Below are positions 28,001 through 38,052 of a DNA stretch of 51,258 nt, in pieces (positions within the stretch are counted from its first letter, which is position 1; each line of letters opens with the position of its first letter). The position numbers were made by a program, and so were the translations under genes. The DNA is from an uncultured Clostridia bacterium (GTDB lineage: Bacteria; Bacillota; Clostridia; TANB77; CAG-508). The DNA lies in the NCBI GenBank assembly GCA_948875265.1, contig CAQRYF010000006.1, positions 1 through 51,258 on the forward strand, written 5' to 3'. The notes beneath the pieces are model-generated. The model searched no databases. It saw nothing but the letters and a program-made list of their open reading frames with translations, and was not told where the DNA came from.

Positions 28001-31000
28001 CTGTATAATGTGTCTCTTCTTTTTGAGTAACTTTATTCTTTAATGTAACCGGAACACCCTTTACTGGCCTATCATTTTCATCTCCTCTTAGTCCATTTCT
28101 TTCTGATAATTTACCCTTGCCTATATCATCTTCCCAAACATATCCGAGATAAATCCACATACTTTCTTCTATTCTCACAAGTTAATTTCGCTGTATTTCC
28201 TATATTGCTTTTGTCCCTCATGTCTATACATGTATATGGTACATTATCCGGCTTTGAGCTATCATTATTTCTGTCAAAATAAATATAATTTCCATCTACT
28301 TCATAACCATAGTTAGCATTATCACCTACAGATGTCTCCCATATATAATATTTATGACACAATAAATTATTTATTGTTATTTGACCATTAGAATCGGTAA
28401 TAAATTCTGTTGTTCTAGGATTATTAATTCCGTTATCTCTATCCTTAATCCAGTTCATTCCAGTTACATTAACAGTTACATTTTCATTTTCATATCTATT
28501 TTGATTGTTAACTATAACCCAACCATCTTCATTAGAATCCCATATTTTAAAGCTTACACCTTTTAGTGGTTTACCTGTATCTTTATCTACTTTCTTTATT
28601 TGAAGATTTCCTGTTTGTTTCTGGTTTTCTATAATTACTTCTTTTATCATTCCTGATTTTACTTCAATTGATTTATATGCGCCTCCTAGATATCCGTAAT
28701 TGGGATTTCCATTTGTTTCCTCAATCAACTTATATGTTCCCTTATTTAAATTGTATAGTAATATTTCTCCATTTGAATCAGTCTCGAAAACTTGTCCTCC
28801 AGGATAACTTGGTCCTACTACTTTTATTTTTACTCCAGGAAGTTTAACTCTATTATCTTTTTCATCTACTTTTATAATCTTTAGATTACTTTTTATATTT
28901 GTCCATTTTATATAATCTGCTATTACTATTTTTTCACTCTTTTTTCCTTTAATTTTATACTCACAAGATACCTTTTGAGTTTCGGGTTCCTTTGTTGGTT
29001 TATATATTGCTGAGACTTCTACCGTACCTCCACCACTAATTTGCACTGTATACTCATTATATAATGTTACACTAGAAATGCCATTTTCTAAGTCATCTTT
29101 TGATATTTTTATATAAAATGGAGCTAGTTCTTTCAAATTTCTCTTCTTTCCATTAGCATCACAAATTATACGATCTGCTATAATATCTCCATTCATATCT
29201 TCCACTTCTATTATATTATCTCCTTGAAAATATCCATTTGCCTCAAAGGGACCTAATATACAATTTGAATTATCTAATTGTTTAACATAAACTTCTTGAT
29301 TACTATTATTAGATAGTTCTCCCGTTAACATTCCACCAACATTGCCATTTGCTTTCCTTTTATATCTAGCTCTTTTTAGCTCATACATCCTGTGCTCGTT
29401 GTCCCATATAGTCATATCCTGATTAGGAATACCATTGTCAATACATTCTCCTCCTACAGGCATATAGTCTATATTATGTTCCGAATCATGCTTATTAAAT
29501 CTTTCATCTATAGGGCCTCCCTTAAAACTTGTAGAACTACTATTTCCATAATGCGCAAACCAAGCCTTGCTAGGAGCTTTATATTTATTAACATCAATGT
29601 CATTGTCTTTAAATGTTTCCCCCGCATTTGAGTTTACTTCTTGTAAAAATATTATCCCAGTAACTAATATTATAAATGTTAAAATTTTAATACCATTCCC
29701 TAATTTAATATTATATTTTTTTGTTATAATAACAACCACAGTTACAAATAATATACTTATTACTATTCCAATACTAATATATATATATAATCCTGTACCT
29801 ACAGAAATAATTAAATCTGCTTTTGAATAGTCATCCTCTGTTTCTACTTTATTTCCTGGGGTTGAATCAATATCTTTTATTCCTAATTCATTGCTCATAT
29901 CATATATTTCTGCTGAGTTTGTATATGTTCCTGTTGCATTTGCTGTCATTCTCTTACTTAAAATTAAAGATAACTCCAAACTTTTACCAGGTTCAATTTT
30001 TTGATTATTAATACTTGTATTAATAAGTTGACCATTTTGCATTAAACTCCAATTCTTATTTAATTCAGAAGAAAAACTTAATCCTTCTGGTATATAATCA
30101 ACTAACTTATTAACACTTGCAGGTAATTCTCCCTCATTTGTTATAACTAATTTATATTCAACTACAACTGTAGCTCCCTCAATTTCTTTAGATCTTATTT
30201 CTACTTTCGCAAGTTTATCATTATTATAGTTATATTGTTTTGTTCCATTTTTTGTAGTTACTGAAACTTTTGATATATATTTATCCAGTTTAAGATCACA
30301 TATCTCATTTTTTATCAGACCTATATCTATATTTGAATTTGATGCATCTAAAGATATGATATCAGTTGCTCCTACTATCATTTCTTGCCCATTTAAAGTT
30401 ATATTTTTCTTTGTCGCATCAGAATTCACACTGCTAGATACCCCAGCTTTTTTATATTCCGTTAATCTATAACTATCTTTATCATATTTAAATAGTACAA
30501 TATATTTTCCTGTTTCTACATTACTGAAACTATATGAACCATTAGAGTTTGTTTTTATTTCTTCTGATACTATACTAGAATTCTCTGCATTAACTAATAA
30601 TACTTCTATTCCTTCTAGTAACTTTTCACTTGTCTGTCTTTGTCCATCTTTATTCTCATCAATCCATGCTACTCCTGATATAGTATATCTTTCATTATTT
30701 GGGTCATCTGGATTGTTTGGATTATCTGGATTGTTTGAATCGTCTGGGTTGGTTGGGTCATCTGGCTTTTCTATATCTTCTTCATAATTATATGGAAGTA
30801 TTGTATGTGCAATTATGTTAGATTGCTTTGTTCCGATAACTGAATATGTTACTTCTCTATCATCTTCCACTATTGTCTCTTCTGAATTTATTGTTACATT
30901 ATTTTCTATTCTAGTTTTTTCATATACCATTCCTGCTTTTGCTTTTACTTTTATAACAACACTTTCTTTATATGGAATTGTACAATATATGTCTATATTT

Positions 31001-33906
31001 GGTAAAATGTTTCCATTTTCATCTTTAATACTATACTTAATTTTATCTGTTATCTCTTTTTTAATAAAATTATCCTTTGGAATATAAACTAATTCTTCAT
31101 CATCTATTTCTTCTTGTTCTTCCCATGTATCATATGTTACACTTATAGGATACAAATCTTCTGGCAAAAAATCAATAACATTAACTATTATAGATGAATT
31201 ATTAATATCTAAATTTGTTCCTCCTATATTTTTTACTACTATATTATATTCTATCTCATCATTGTATTTAACTTCTTCTCCTTCAGTAGGAGATGTCATT
31301 ACTACAGATGCATTTTGATATAAATATGTTATTCTATTTTCATTTGATGTATATGATTGATTATCTATTTTAATTTTGCCTGTAGTATACAGCTGAATCT
31401 CAGATTCATCTGTATTTTTATTAATCTTCGCATTACTTATTATACCTTCAAAATAATACATATTTTCATTATCTATATTCAAATTCGCAGTAACTACATT
31501 ATCTTCTGAAATATGTATATAATCCACATTGGCTTCATCTAATACTCCTTTATAACCAATCCACTTAAGTTCAAATTCCTTAGGAAATTTTATCTCTACT
31601 GTTACTTCTTTTCCTTGTTCACCACTTATACTAATTCCATAATTCCACCTATCTGATTCACTGTCTAATTTAGCATCCACAAAAATTTTAGCATTAGCAT
31701 GTTCCATTTTATTTGTTAATTCATAATCCCTAATTTCTATTCCACTTACATATGTTTTAATATTTGTTAAGATATTTTTTTCTGTCTCTCCTTCTGCTAA
31801 ATCATTTGCTCTAACTTCATAAAATCTCTCAACACTTTCCCCCGCTTTTAGTAAACCTATTTCTATATTTTTTTCTTTTACATTATTATCAAAATTATAT
31901 TCATATTTCCCTTGGTAAGTAAAATAATCTGCCTCTAACTCCCCATAAGTTGTCCCATCTGGTATACTTCCTACTACCTTAATATTATCAATAGGTTTAT
32001 CTGCTGTATTAGTTACTTTTATGTTATATTTTATATATTCACCTTCATAAACAGTGTCTCCATCTTTTATAACTGTATCTCCTTTTACAGGCAATACTTC
32101 AACTTTTAATTTATCTGCATTTTCTACAGATGAATTATCCACTGTTTCTGCTGTAGCTGCAATATTATTATCAAAACTTCCTTGTGTATTTTCTTGATTG
32201 TTGTCTTCTTTATAATTCTCTATTTCTATATCTTTAGCTATATCTCCAACCTCTACATTTTTATCCAATGTATATTGATTTGTATATTCTAAATTAATAT
32301 TTGAATTTGTAGCTTCAATATCCTTCTTTAAAATTATTGTAGCTGATATTTTTACTTCTGTTGCTAATCCTAAAGAATTCTCAGCATAATCCATTTGAGT
32401 TCCTGTCACATTAGCAATTATACTTTGGGTACCATCTGTGTTTGTTGTTACATAAGGATTTTGTAGTTCTAAACCATTAGCGTAAATAATTGAACTTTCT
32501 CCTAATATAACTTTTTCAACTTCACTTGAAAGATTTATTTTTAATGTTGGATTTTTAAATAAATTATATTTCTTACTATTTGAATTTAAACAAATATCAA
32601 ATATAATTTCATTTTGTTGTTTATTAGTCCAATTTGTATTATTAACATCAAAAGTAACATTTGTTGTTGTATCTTTTATATCTATTATCTTTTCATCTGT
32701 ATGTTCAAAAACTACTTTTTGAATAATGTTTTCTTCTTGCTGTATCTGTCCATCTTTTTGCACTTCTTGTACTATCTTTTCTTCATTTATACCTGTTGAT
32801 TTTACTATTGTTTTTACTTGATTATTGTTTATATTATTCATTGTGCTCTTTATTTGTTTTGTATTATATAATGTTAAAATACCTTCAGCTTTTACTTCAC
32901 TTGTTTTTACTGTTATATTTTCTAAACCATTTTCAAAAGAAACTGTTATAGTTCCATCTTCTTCCCATTCAGACTCCTTATTTATTGAAGATAGAATATT
33001 AGAATTAGAATCTAATATATCAACTACTCCATCTTCTCCCAAAAGTCTTTTTATCTCATCTTTTCTTAGTTTCATATTTTTGAAAATAATATTACCATTA
33101 TTTCCGACTTCCTCATTATTATTTACTAGTACATCACTTACCGCTACTGATAATTTTTGTTGCACTTCTTTTTTACTTACTGTTATTCTCTCAAGTTCTT
33201 TATACTCTGTGTCATTTTGTGTTCCATTAATTATATTTGATTTAATTTGTCCATTATATATTTCACTAGTAGCTGTAGATATAGAAGTTAAATCTGATAT
33301 ATTTTCAGTAGCTTTGGTAGTAAATTCTTGTCTACTATTTATCTCTCTATCATCTTTAAACAAAATAGCTTTGGCAGAAACTTGGAAAGATAATTCTCTT
33401 TCTAAATTTTCTGATGTATATGTATCATAATAGCAAACAATTGAATACTCATCTTTTGCTTCTGAACTTGGAGCTTGATTATATATCTTATCTCCACTTT
33501 CATTTTTATTACTTGCTTTTACAACTAAAATTCCGTTATTAACATCATAATGATAATTATCACTTATATCCATACTTTTACCATTTGTTGCTTTTGTACT
33601 CTTTGAAATAACCTTTACGTCATATGGATACTTACCATCAATCTGATTTAGATTAATTGATAGTTCACTTTCCTTTACAGGGAAATCATTATAATCACTT
33701 AAATATTCCATTCCCATGCTCAAACCATATTGCACTAGTGTTCCTTTATCATCTTCAGATATACTATAATTTACATACTTTTCTAACCCAACTTCTGTTG
33801 CAATTTTTATATCATCTGCACCACTTGTTAGATTTAAAGACAATAATAAACAAATCACTATTATTATTGCAAATAAAGATATTAATTTAGATTTTTTTGT
33901 TGCCAT
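25092..33906 (-). CDS. Giant two-module surface adhesin, read through a +1 recoding site
   Basis: 2937 aa if the frame shift at codon 1921 is made. Module 1 (1 to about 1400): signal peptide, long DUF11-like beta regions, a Pro/Asp/Asn linker (DDSNNPDNPNNPDDPNN) and an SdrD B-like domain (ISGVAWIDENKDGQRQTSEK). It ends in an anchor-like helix after SVGTG (about 1372-1398). A second hydrophobic segment with signal-peptide character follows (about 1405-1425, then NSNAGE). Module 2: two SpaA-like domains (LPGVKIKVVGPSYPGG; KPLKGVSFKIWD), then SdrD-like domains and a C-terminal TPSTG, membrane helix and lysine-rich tail. Modules 1 and 2 resemble the separate adhesins encoded at 38053-42921 and 34418-38035. 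Frame 0 stops six codons after the CGG. GAAGGAG precedes ATG 33906. Confidence 0.85.
28143..28146 (-). other. CGGA +1 recoding site in the giant adhesin
   Basis: On the minus strand frame 0 reads TTA TCT CGG ATA TGT and stops at TGA shortly after. Dropping the C reads TCT GGA TAT GTT TGG, giving LSGYVWEDDI. The paralogue at 34418-38035 has LSGYVWTDEI in one frame without the extra base, which fixes both the site and the restored residue. Confidence 0.88.
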
Positions 33907-33954
33907 AGCAAATTTCTCCTTCGCATATTTTTTATATACTTATATTCACTATAC

Positions 33955-33983
33955 ATAATAGCTAGTTATTTAACTAATTTCAA
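33955..33983 (-). promoter_or_regulatory. Predicted promoter of the giant adhesin gene
   Basis: Minus strand: TTGAAA (33983-33978), a 17-bp spacer and TATTAT (33960-33955), about 50 bp upstream of the start. The spacer holds the inverted repeat TAGTTA-AA-TAACTA, a possible operator. Confidence 0.65.
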
Positions 33984-34261
33984 TATCAGTTTTTTACACC
34001 TCTTCCAGATTATTACAAGTATCTCTGTGCTTTGCTTAGGGAAGCCTATTTAAGGTTTTTCATATATCTTTTATTAAATTATTATTACATTTTTGTTACA
34101 TTATTTTACTTTTTGTTACCAATTTCTACAAAGCCCTTACTTCCGCAACTTATTTCCCATTTTTATTAAAAATGTACAAATTATAAAGAAAATACTTAAT
34201 ACATGCATAAAAGCATTCTATTAACAGAAATACCAAATACACTAAATTTTCTTTTTAATTA

Positions 34262-34357
34262 CAAAAATGTGATTTTTCTTTGTAAAATGTTTGCAAAAGT
34301 GTGATATTTTTAAAAAAAATACTTGTAAAAATGTGATTATATGTATAAAGTACAAAA
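34262..34357 (+). repeat. Three degenerate 32-bp direct repeats
   Basis: Three copies of a core like CAAAAATGTGAT begin at 34262, 34294 and 34326, exactly 32 bp apart; the rest of each unit is AT-rich and weakly conserved. The array lies in the 511-bp gap between two adhesin genes. The rest of that gap holds the promoter at 33955-33983, a terminator at 34354-34395, and about 270 bp (33984-34261) in which I see no gene. Confidence 0.6.
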
Positions 34358-34395
34358 ATACCTATTCAATATATTTATATTGAATAGGTATTTTT
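34354..34395 (-). terminator. Terminator of the adhesin A-B operon
   Basis: A perfect 20-bp inverted repeat (34354-34373 with 34376-34395) with T-runs on both sides, 23 bp after the stop codon of the 1205-aa adhesin. Confidence 0.92.
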
Positions 34396-34417
34396 ATTTC
34401 TAATTTAAGTTAAATCT

Positions 34418-37400
34418 CTATTTACTTAATACTTTTTTCTTTATTATTACTATTCCAGTTCCTAAAATAGCTAATGCTACTACTCCAACTGTAATTGGTA
34501 ATATAAATGCTAAGTTATTACCTGTACTTGGTGTTACTATTACTGTCTCTGCTGTGCTATCATCTGATTCGTGATTTGAGCTTCCTGGTACATAACTACC
34601 TGGTGTTGAAATTAACTTTGATCCACCATTCTTTTCTACTTTAGCAATTTCTGTTTCGTTATCTAAGTTTATCTCATCTGTTGTTGATAATGTTTTTGAA
34701 ACATTTAGCATTACTACTTCTGATTTAGTAGGCTCTATTTTCTTTTCATTTAAGCATTCTGTATATAATATTGTCTTATTATTTATTGTTGTATTTTCGT
34801 CATTATATACTGTTTCAGCCACTATATCTGTAATATCATCCAATGTCTTAACTTGCCATTGTGAATTCTTCTCACTATCAAATGCCCAATCATTATCTAA
34901 GTAATCAATTATTGCACTTGGTGTAATAGTCACAAGATTTCCTTCTATAGTTCCATATTTATAGAAAGCCCCATTTTCACTCACATAATCTAATTCACTA
35001 TTATTTGTTGCTTTTATTTCATATCCAACTTCAACAATTGCTCCTTGGATTAATTCATTATCAAGTTCCAATTTTACAAATCCATTTGCAGGTTCTGTAT
35101 TATTAGATGGTTTCATATATGTAATATGGTCTTTTTGTCCTTGTAATCTTCCATCTTCACCAATTTCAAAATCAGATATTACTTGACCATTTGCTAATGT
35201 AACTTTCATTGTTTTAACTCTTTTTGTTAATCCCAAATCTTGTCTTGCTCTTTCTACAATTCCAAAATCTACATTTTTAACTTCATATTCAAATCTATCT
35301 CCTTCTGATGTTGTCTCTACTAAATTCTCTATACTAATTCCCATAGTAGGAGTATTTGAATCCATTTTTGTTATTGTAGCTTGTGTTGAATTTGTAATTG
35401 TTTTCATTTCATTATCTATATTTTGTCTTGTTTGATAGTTATCAATAGCATCTGTTTTTCTTGTATCTACATTATATTTATACCAATTTTTATCAGATTG
35501 ATTTCTTGATGCATCATATACTGTTCCTTTGTAATTTTGTACTGTATATGTGTCATCTCCCCATGTATATGTTAATGTATAATCTCCTGGAATAAAGTTT
35601 GAAATTTCAAAGTCTCCATCTTCATTTGTTGTTACTGGTCCATACTTTTGTCCATTCTCTTTATTTTCTGTTAATATAATTTCCACTCCAGAAATTCCTC
35701 TTTCGCCCTCTTCATAAGCTCCACTTCCTTGCCTTATCTCTCCTGTCCTCAACTCTCCTGTAGTAGAATCTAAGAATACTTTACCACTCATTTTTCTGTT
35801 ATTTGCTTTTTCTAATTTCAATGTTGGTGCTGAATCAGCATCATCTTCATATGTTGATACATCTCCTAGTGTAGCATTTCCAGGTGTTGAGTCTTTGTCG
35901 ATACCAGCATATGGTTTTCCATTGCTATCTAAAGGTGTATATGAATTTATTTCAGCCACATTTCTTAATAATACATCTTCTGACTCGCTAGTATCACTTA
36001 TTAGTGCTTGAACCGCTTCTCTACCTAGCTTAAATTGTACATATATGTATTTAACATGTGCTCCTTCTACTTGTATACCATTAGTATTTATTATAGCTTT
36101 TTTGTATTTCTCATTATATGTCTCTGGTGTTGGAGCATTAAATGTTCCTGTTATTTGTCCCTTTTCATCTAATCCTGTTCCTGCTGTAATAGATTCATAT
36201 CTACTATCATAATATTCTACTATACTATTAATTTGAGCTTTTAAAGTTGTAGATTCATTTCTTAATGCAATTTTATATGTCAAATCCATTTGTAATTCTT
36301 TACTCTTATCCTCTGTAACATAATCAGCATCTGCTTTATATACAGCTCTTCTATATAAACCTGTATGGTCGATTCCAAATTTAACACCTACATTAAATCC
36401 ATTTTCTGTAACAGTTTCACTTTGTTCCATATTTTTCTTACCATATTTATATATATGATGATATCCATTTACTGAGATATTTACACTATCTAAATCTTTA
36501 GCTAGTCCAAAATCTGGTTGTTCTCTAGGTATTAATCCTAGATTTACATATTTTATTTCTGTTCCACCTTGTTTTTTATATGCACTATTTAAGCTATAAG
36601 GTGTTTGTTTTGTTATTGATTGCATTGTAGTATTTATTTTGCTTACATCTGTTTGTCCTGTTATTCCTGTTTTAAATACATTATTAAGATTTTCTCTTAC
36701 ATTTGGTATTTCTGTTGCTTTTGAGCCATTATTTTTATCTGTATGAGCCACTACATTTGTGTATGTTAATCCATTATAATTAAATTCTACATAGTACTCA
36801 TCTAATTTAGCAATCTCAACATTCTTAAATCTATATTCTCCATCTTTTATCTCATTATATATTCCTAATTCTTTTGTTTCTGTTTCTGCTATTACTTTTC
36901 CATTCTTATCTTTTAAGTATACTTTTATTCCATTTATACCTTTATCAAATTTATCTGCTTCTTCTGATTTATACAAGTCATTTCTTTTTGAGTCTTTACC
37001 ATATATTTCATCTGTCCATACATATCCTGAAAGGTTTATAAGTAAATCTACTTTGTCTGTTTTTACATCATCTGATGATTTACTTGGCTTACTATTTGCA
37101 ATTGTTGTTATTATATTTTGTCCTTCATACCATTTACCATTTACTTGATATTTATGTGATAAAGTCCAAATTGTCGCTGTATATTTTTCTTTAGTTAAAG
37201 CTACTTTACCTTTAACTTGTATACTAGATGTTTTATCATCAGCTTTTACTAAAACATAAAAATCTTTTCCTGAAGTTATTTTTGTATTATTATCTAAAAT
37301 CTTTAATTCTTTTCCACTATATTTTGCAATTTTTGCAGAAACCTCATTATCATCTTGGTTATATACCTTAACTTCTTCTAATTTTCCTGTATAATTCCAT

Positions 37401-38035
37401 TTAAAAGGTCCTACTTTTATATATTCTCCATATACTTCCATTTTTACTTTTTTCATGTCAGTCGTATCTTTAATTGATGCTTTTTCATCTTTCTTATAAT
37501 TCTTTGCATAAGTTATACCTTGTCTTATCCATTTAGCATTAGTATATCCCATTGATCTAGTTTTATAATCAGTTAGCTCATTTGCACGTTTCCAAGTACC
37601 AAAAAATCCATATACAGCTTTTTGTTTAGGTGAATACGTTTTTCCTTCTGCAGCAACATGATTACTTCCTGTATCTTTTTGAGCTAATATCCATGCCATT
37701 GCACCATTCTCTATCTTATCTGTTTTTTTATCAATTACCTTATTAGTATTACCTTCATATACTGTTGAATCTAATCCATCTATTTCTATACGATTTTTAA
37801 CATAATACTTATTTCCTGTATTAACATGTGCACCTTCTTGTACACAAAATGTATCATCAGATGCTCCATTTGCTGTTCCACTTAAATGTAAATCATAATC
37901 ATTAGTTCTTCTTACAGCAACAGTTGCTTCATTTGCATTCCCTAAATCTTTTGCTTCTGATGGAATAACTATTAAGCATATACACATTATAGAAAATATA
38001 ATTGTTATTATTGTATTTTTTATTTTTCCTCTCAT
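34418..38035 (-). CDS. Large surface adhesin with thioester-like and SdrD B-like domains
   Basis: 1205 aa. Signal peptide (about 1-28). The N-terminal domain resembles a Cys-Gln thioester domain (C64 in DTFCVQEG; Q138 in SPKQKAVYGFFG), which is tentative. It is followed by SdrD B-like domains: NLSGYVWTDEIYGKD (near 335) and MSGKVFLDSTTGELRTGEIR (near 745), the latter with NFIPGDYTLTYTWGDDTY. The C-terminus is VTPSTGNN, a hydrophobic helix and a KKKVLSK tail, a sorting-signal layout with TPSTG in place of LPXTG. It is a paralogue of the second half of the giant adhesin (25092-33906). The gene starts 17 bp after the 1622-aa adhesin, so they form an operon and may act together. No frame break. 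Confidence 0.87.
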   Translation of the reverse strand: MRGKIKNTIITIIFSIMCICLIVIPSEAKDLGNANEATVAVRRTNDYDLHLSGTANGASDDTFCVQEGAHVNTGNKYYVKNRIEIDGLDSTVYEGNTNKVIDKKTDKIENGAMAWILAQKDTGSNHVAAEGKTYSPKQKAVYGFFGTWKRANELTDYKTRSMGYTNAKWIRQGITYAKNYKKDEKASIKDTTDMKKVKMEVYGEYIKVGPFKWNYTGKLEEVKVYNQDDNEVSAKIAKYSGKELKILDNNTKITSGKDFYVLVKADDKTSSIQVKGKVALTKEKYTATIWTLSHKYQVNGKWYEGQNIITTIANSKPSKSSDDVKTDKVDLLINLSGYVWTDEIYGKDSKRNDLYKSEEADKFDKGINGIKVYLKDKNGKVIAETETKELGIYNEIKDGEYRFKNVEIAKLDEYYVEFNYNGLTYTNVVAHTDKNNGSKATEIPNVRENLNNVFKTGITGQTDVSKINTTMQSITKQTPYSLNSAYKKQGGTEIKYVNLGLIPREQPDFGLAKDLDSVNISVNGYHHIYKYGKKNMEQSETVTENGFNVGVKFGIDHTGLYRRAVYKADADYVTEDKSKELQMDLTYKIALRNESTTLKAQINSIVEYYDSRYESITAGTGLDEKGQITGTFNAPTPETYNEKYKKAIINTNGIQVEGAHVKYIYVQFKLGREAVQALISDTSESEDVLLRNVAEINSYTPLDSNGKPYAGIDKDSTPGNATLGDVSTYEDDADSAPTLKLEKANNRKMSGKVFLDSTTGELRTGEIRQGSGAYEEGERGISGVEIILTENKENGQKYGPVTTNEDGDFEISNFIPGDYTLTYTWGDDTYTVQNYKGTVYDASRNQSDKNWYKYNVDTRKTDAIDNYQTRQNIDNEMKTITNSTQATITKMDSNTPTMGISIENLVETTSEGDRFEYEVKNVDFGIVERARQDLGLTKRVKTMKVTLANGQVISDFEIGEDGRLQGQKDHITYMKPSNNTEPANGFVKLELDNELIQGAIVEVGYEIKATNNSELDYVSENGAFYKYGTIEGNLVTITPSAIIDYLDNDWAFDSEKNSQWQVKTLDDITDIVAETVYNDENTTINNKTILYTECLNEKKIEPTKSEVVMLNVSKTLSTTDEINLDNETEIAKVEKNGGSKLISTPGSYVPGSSNHESDDSTAETVIVTPSTGNNLAFILPITVGVVALAILGTGIVIIKKKVLSK

Positions 38036-38052
38036 ATCTCTACCTCCTTTCC

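Noticed and set aside
29660..29720. Separate gene start for module 2 of the giant adhesin
   Set aside because: No ATG, GTG or TTG and no convincing ribosome binding site in the joining segment; the frame is continuous.
33984..34120. Possible c-di-GMP riboswitch upstream of the giant adhesin (GCAAAGC on the minus strand)
   Set aside because: The surrounding paired elements are not in the order of the known class, and the likely promoter lies downstream of it.
34262..34357. CRISPR-like array
   Set aside because: The repeats are short and degenerate, there are only three, and there are no cas genes.
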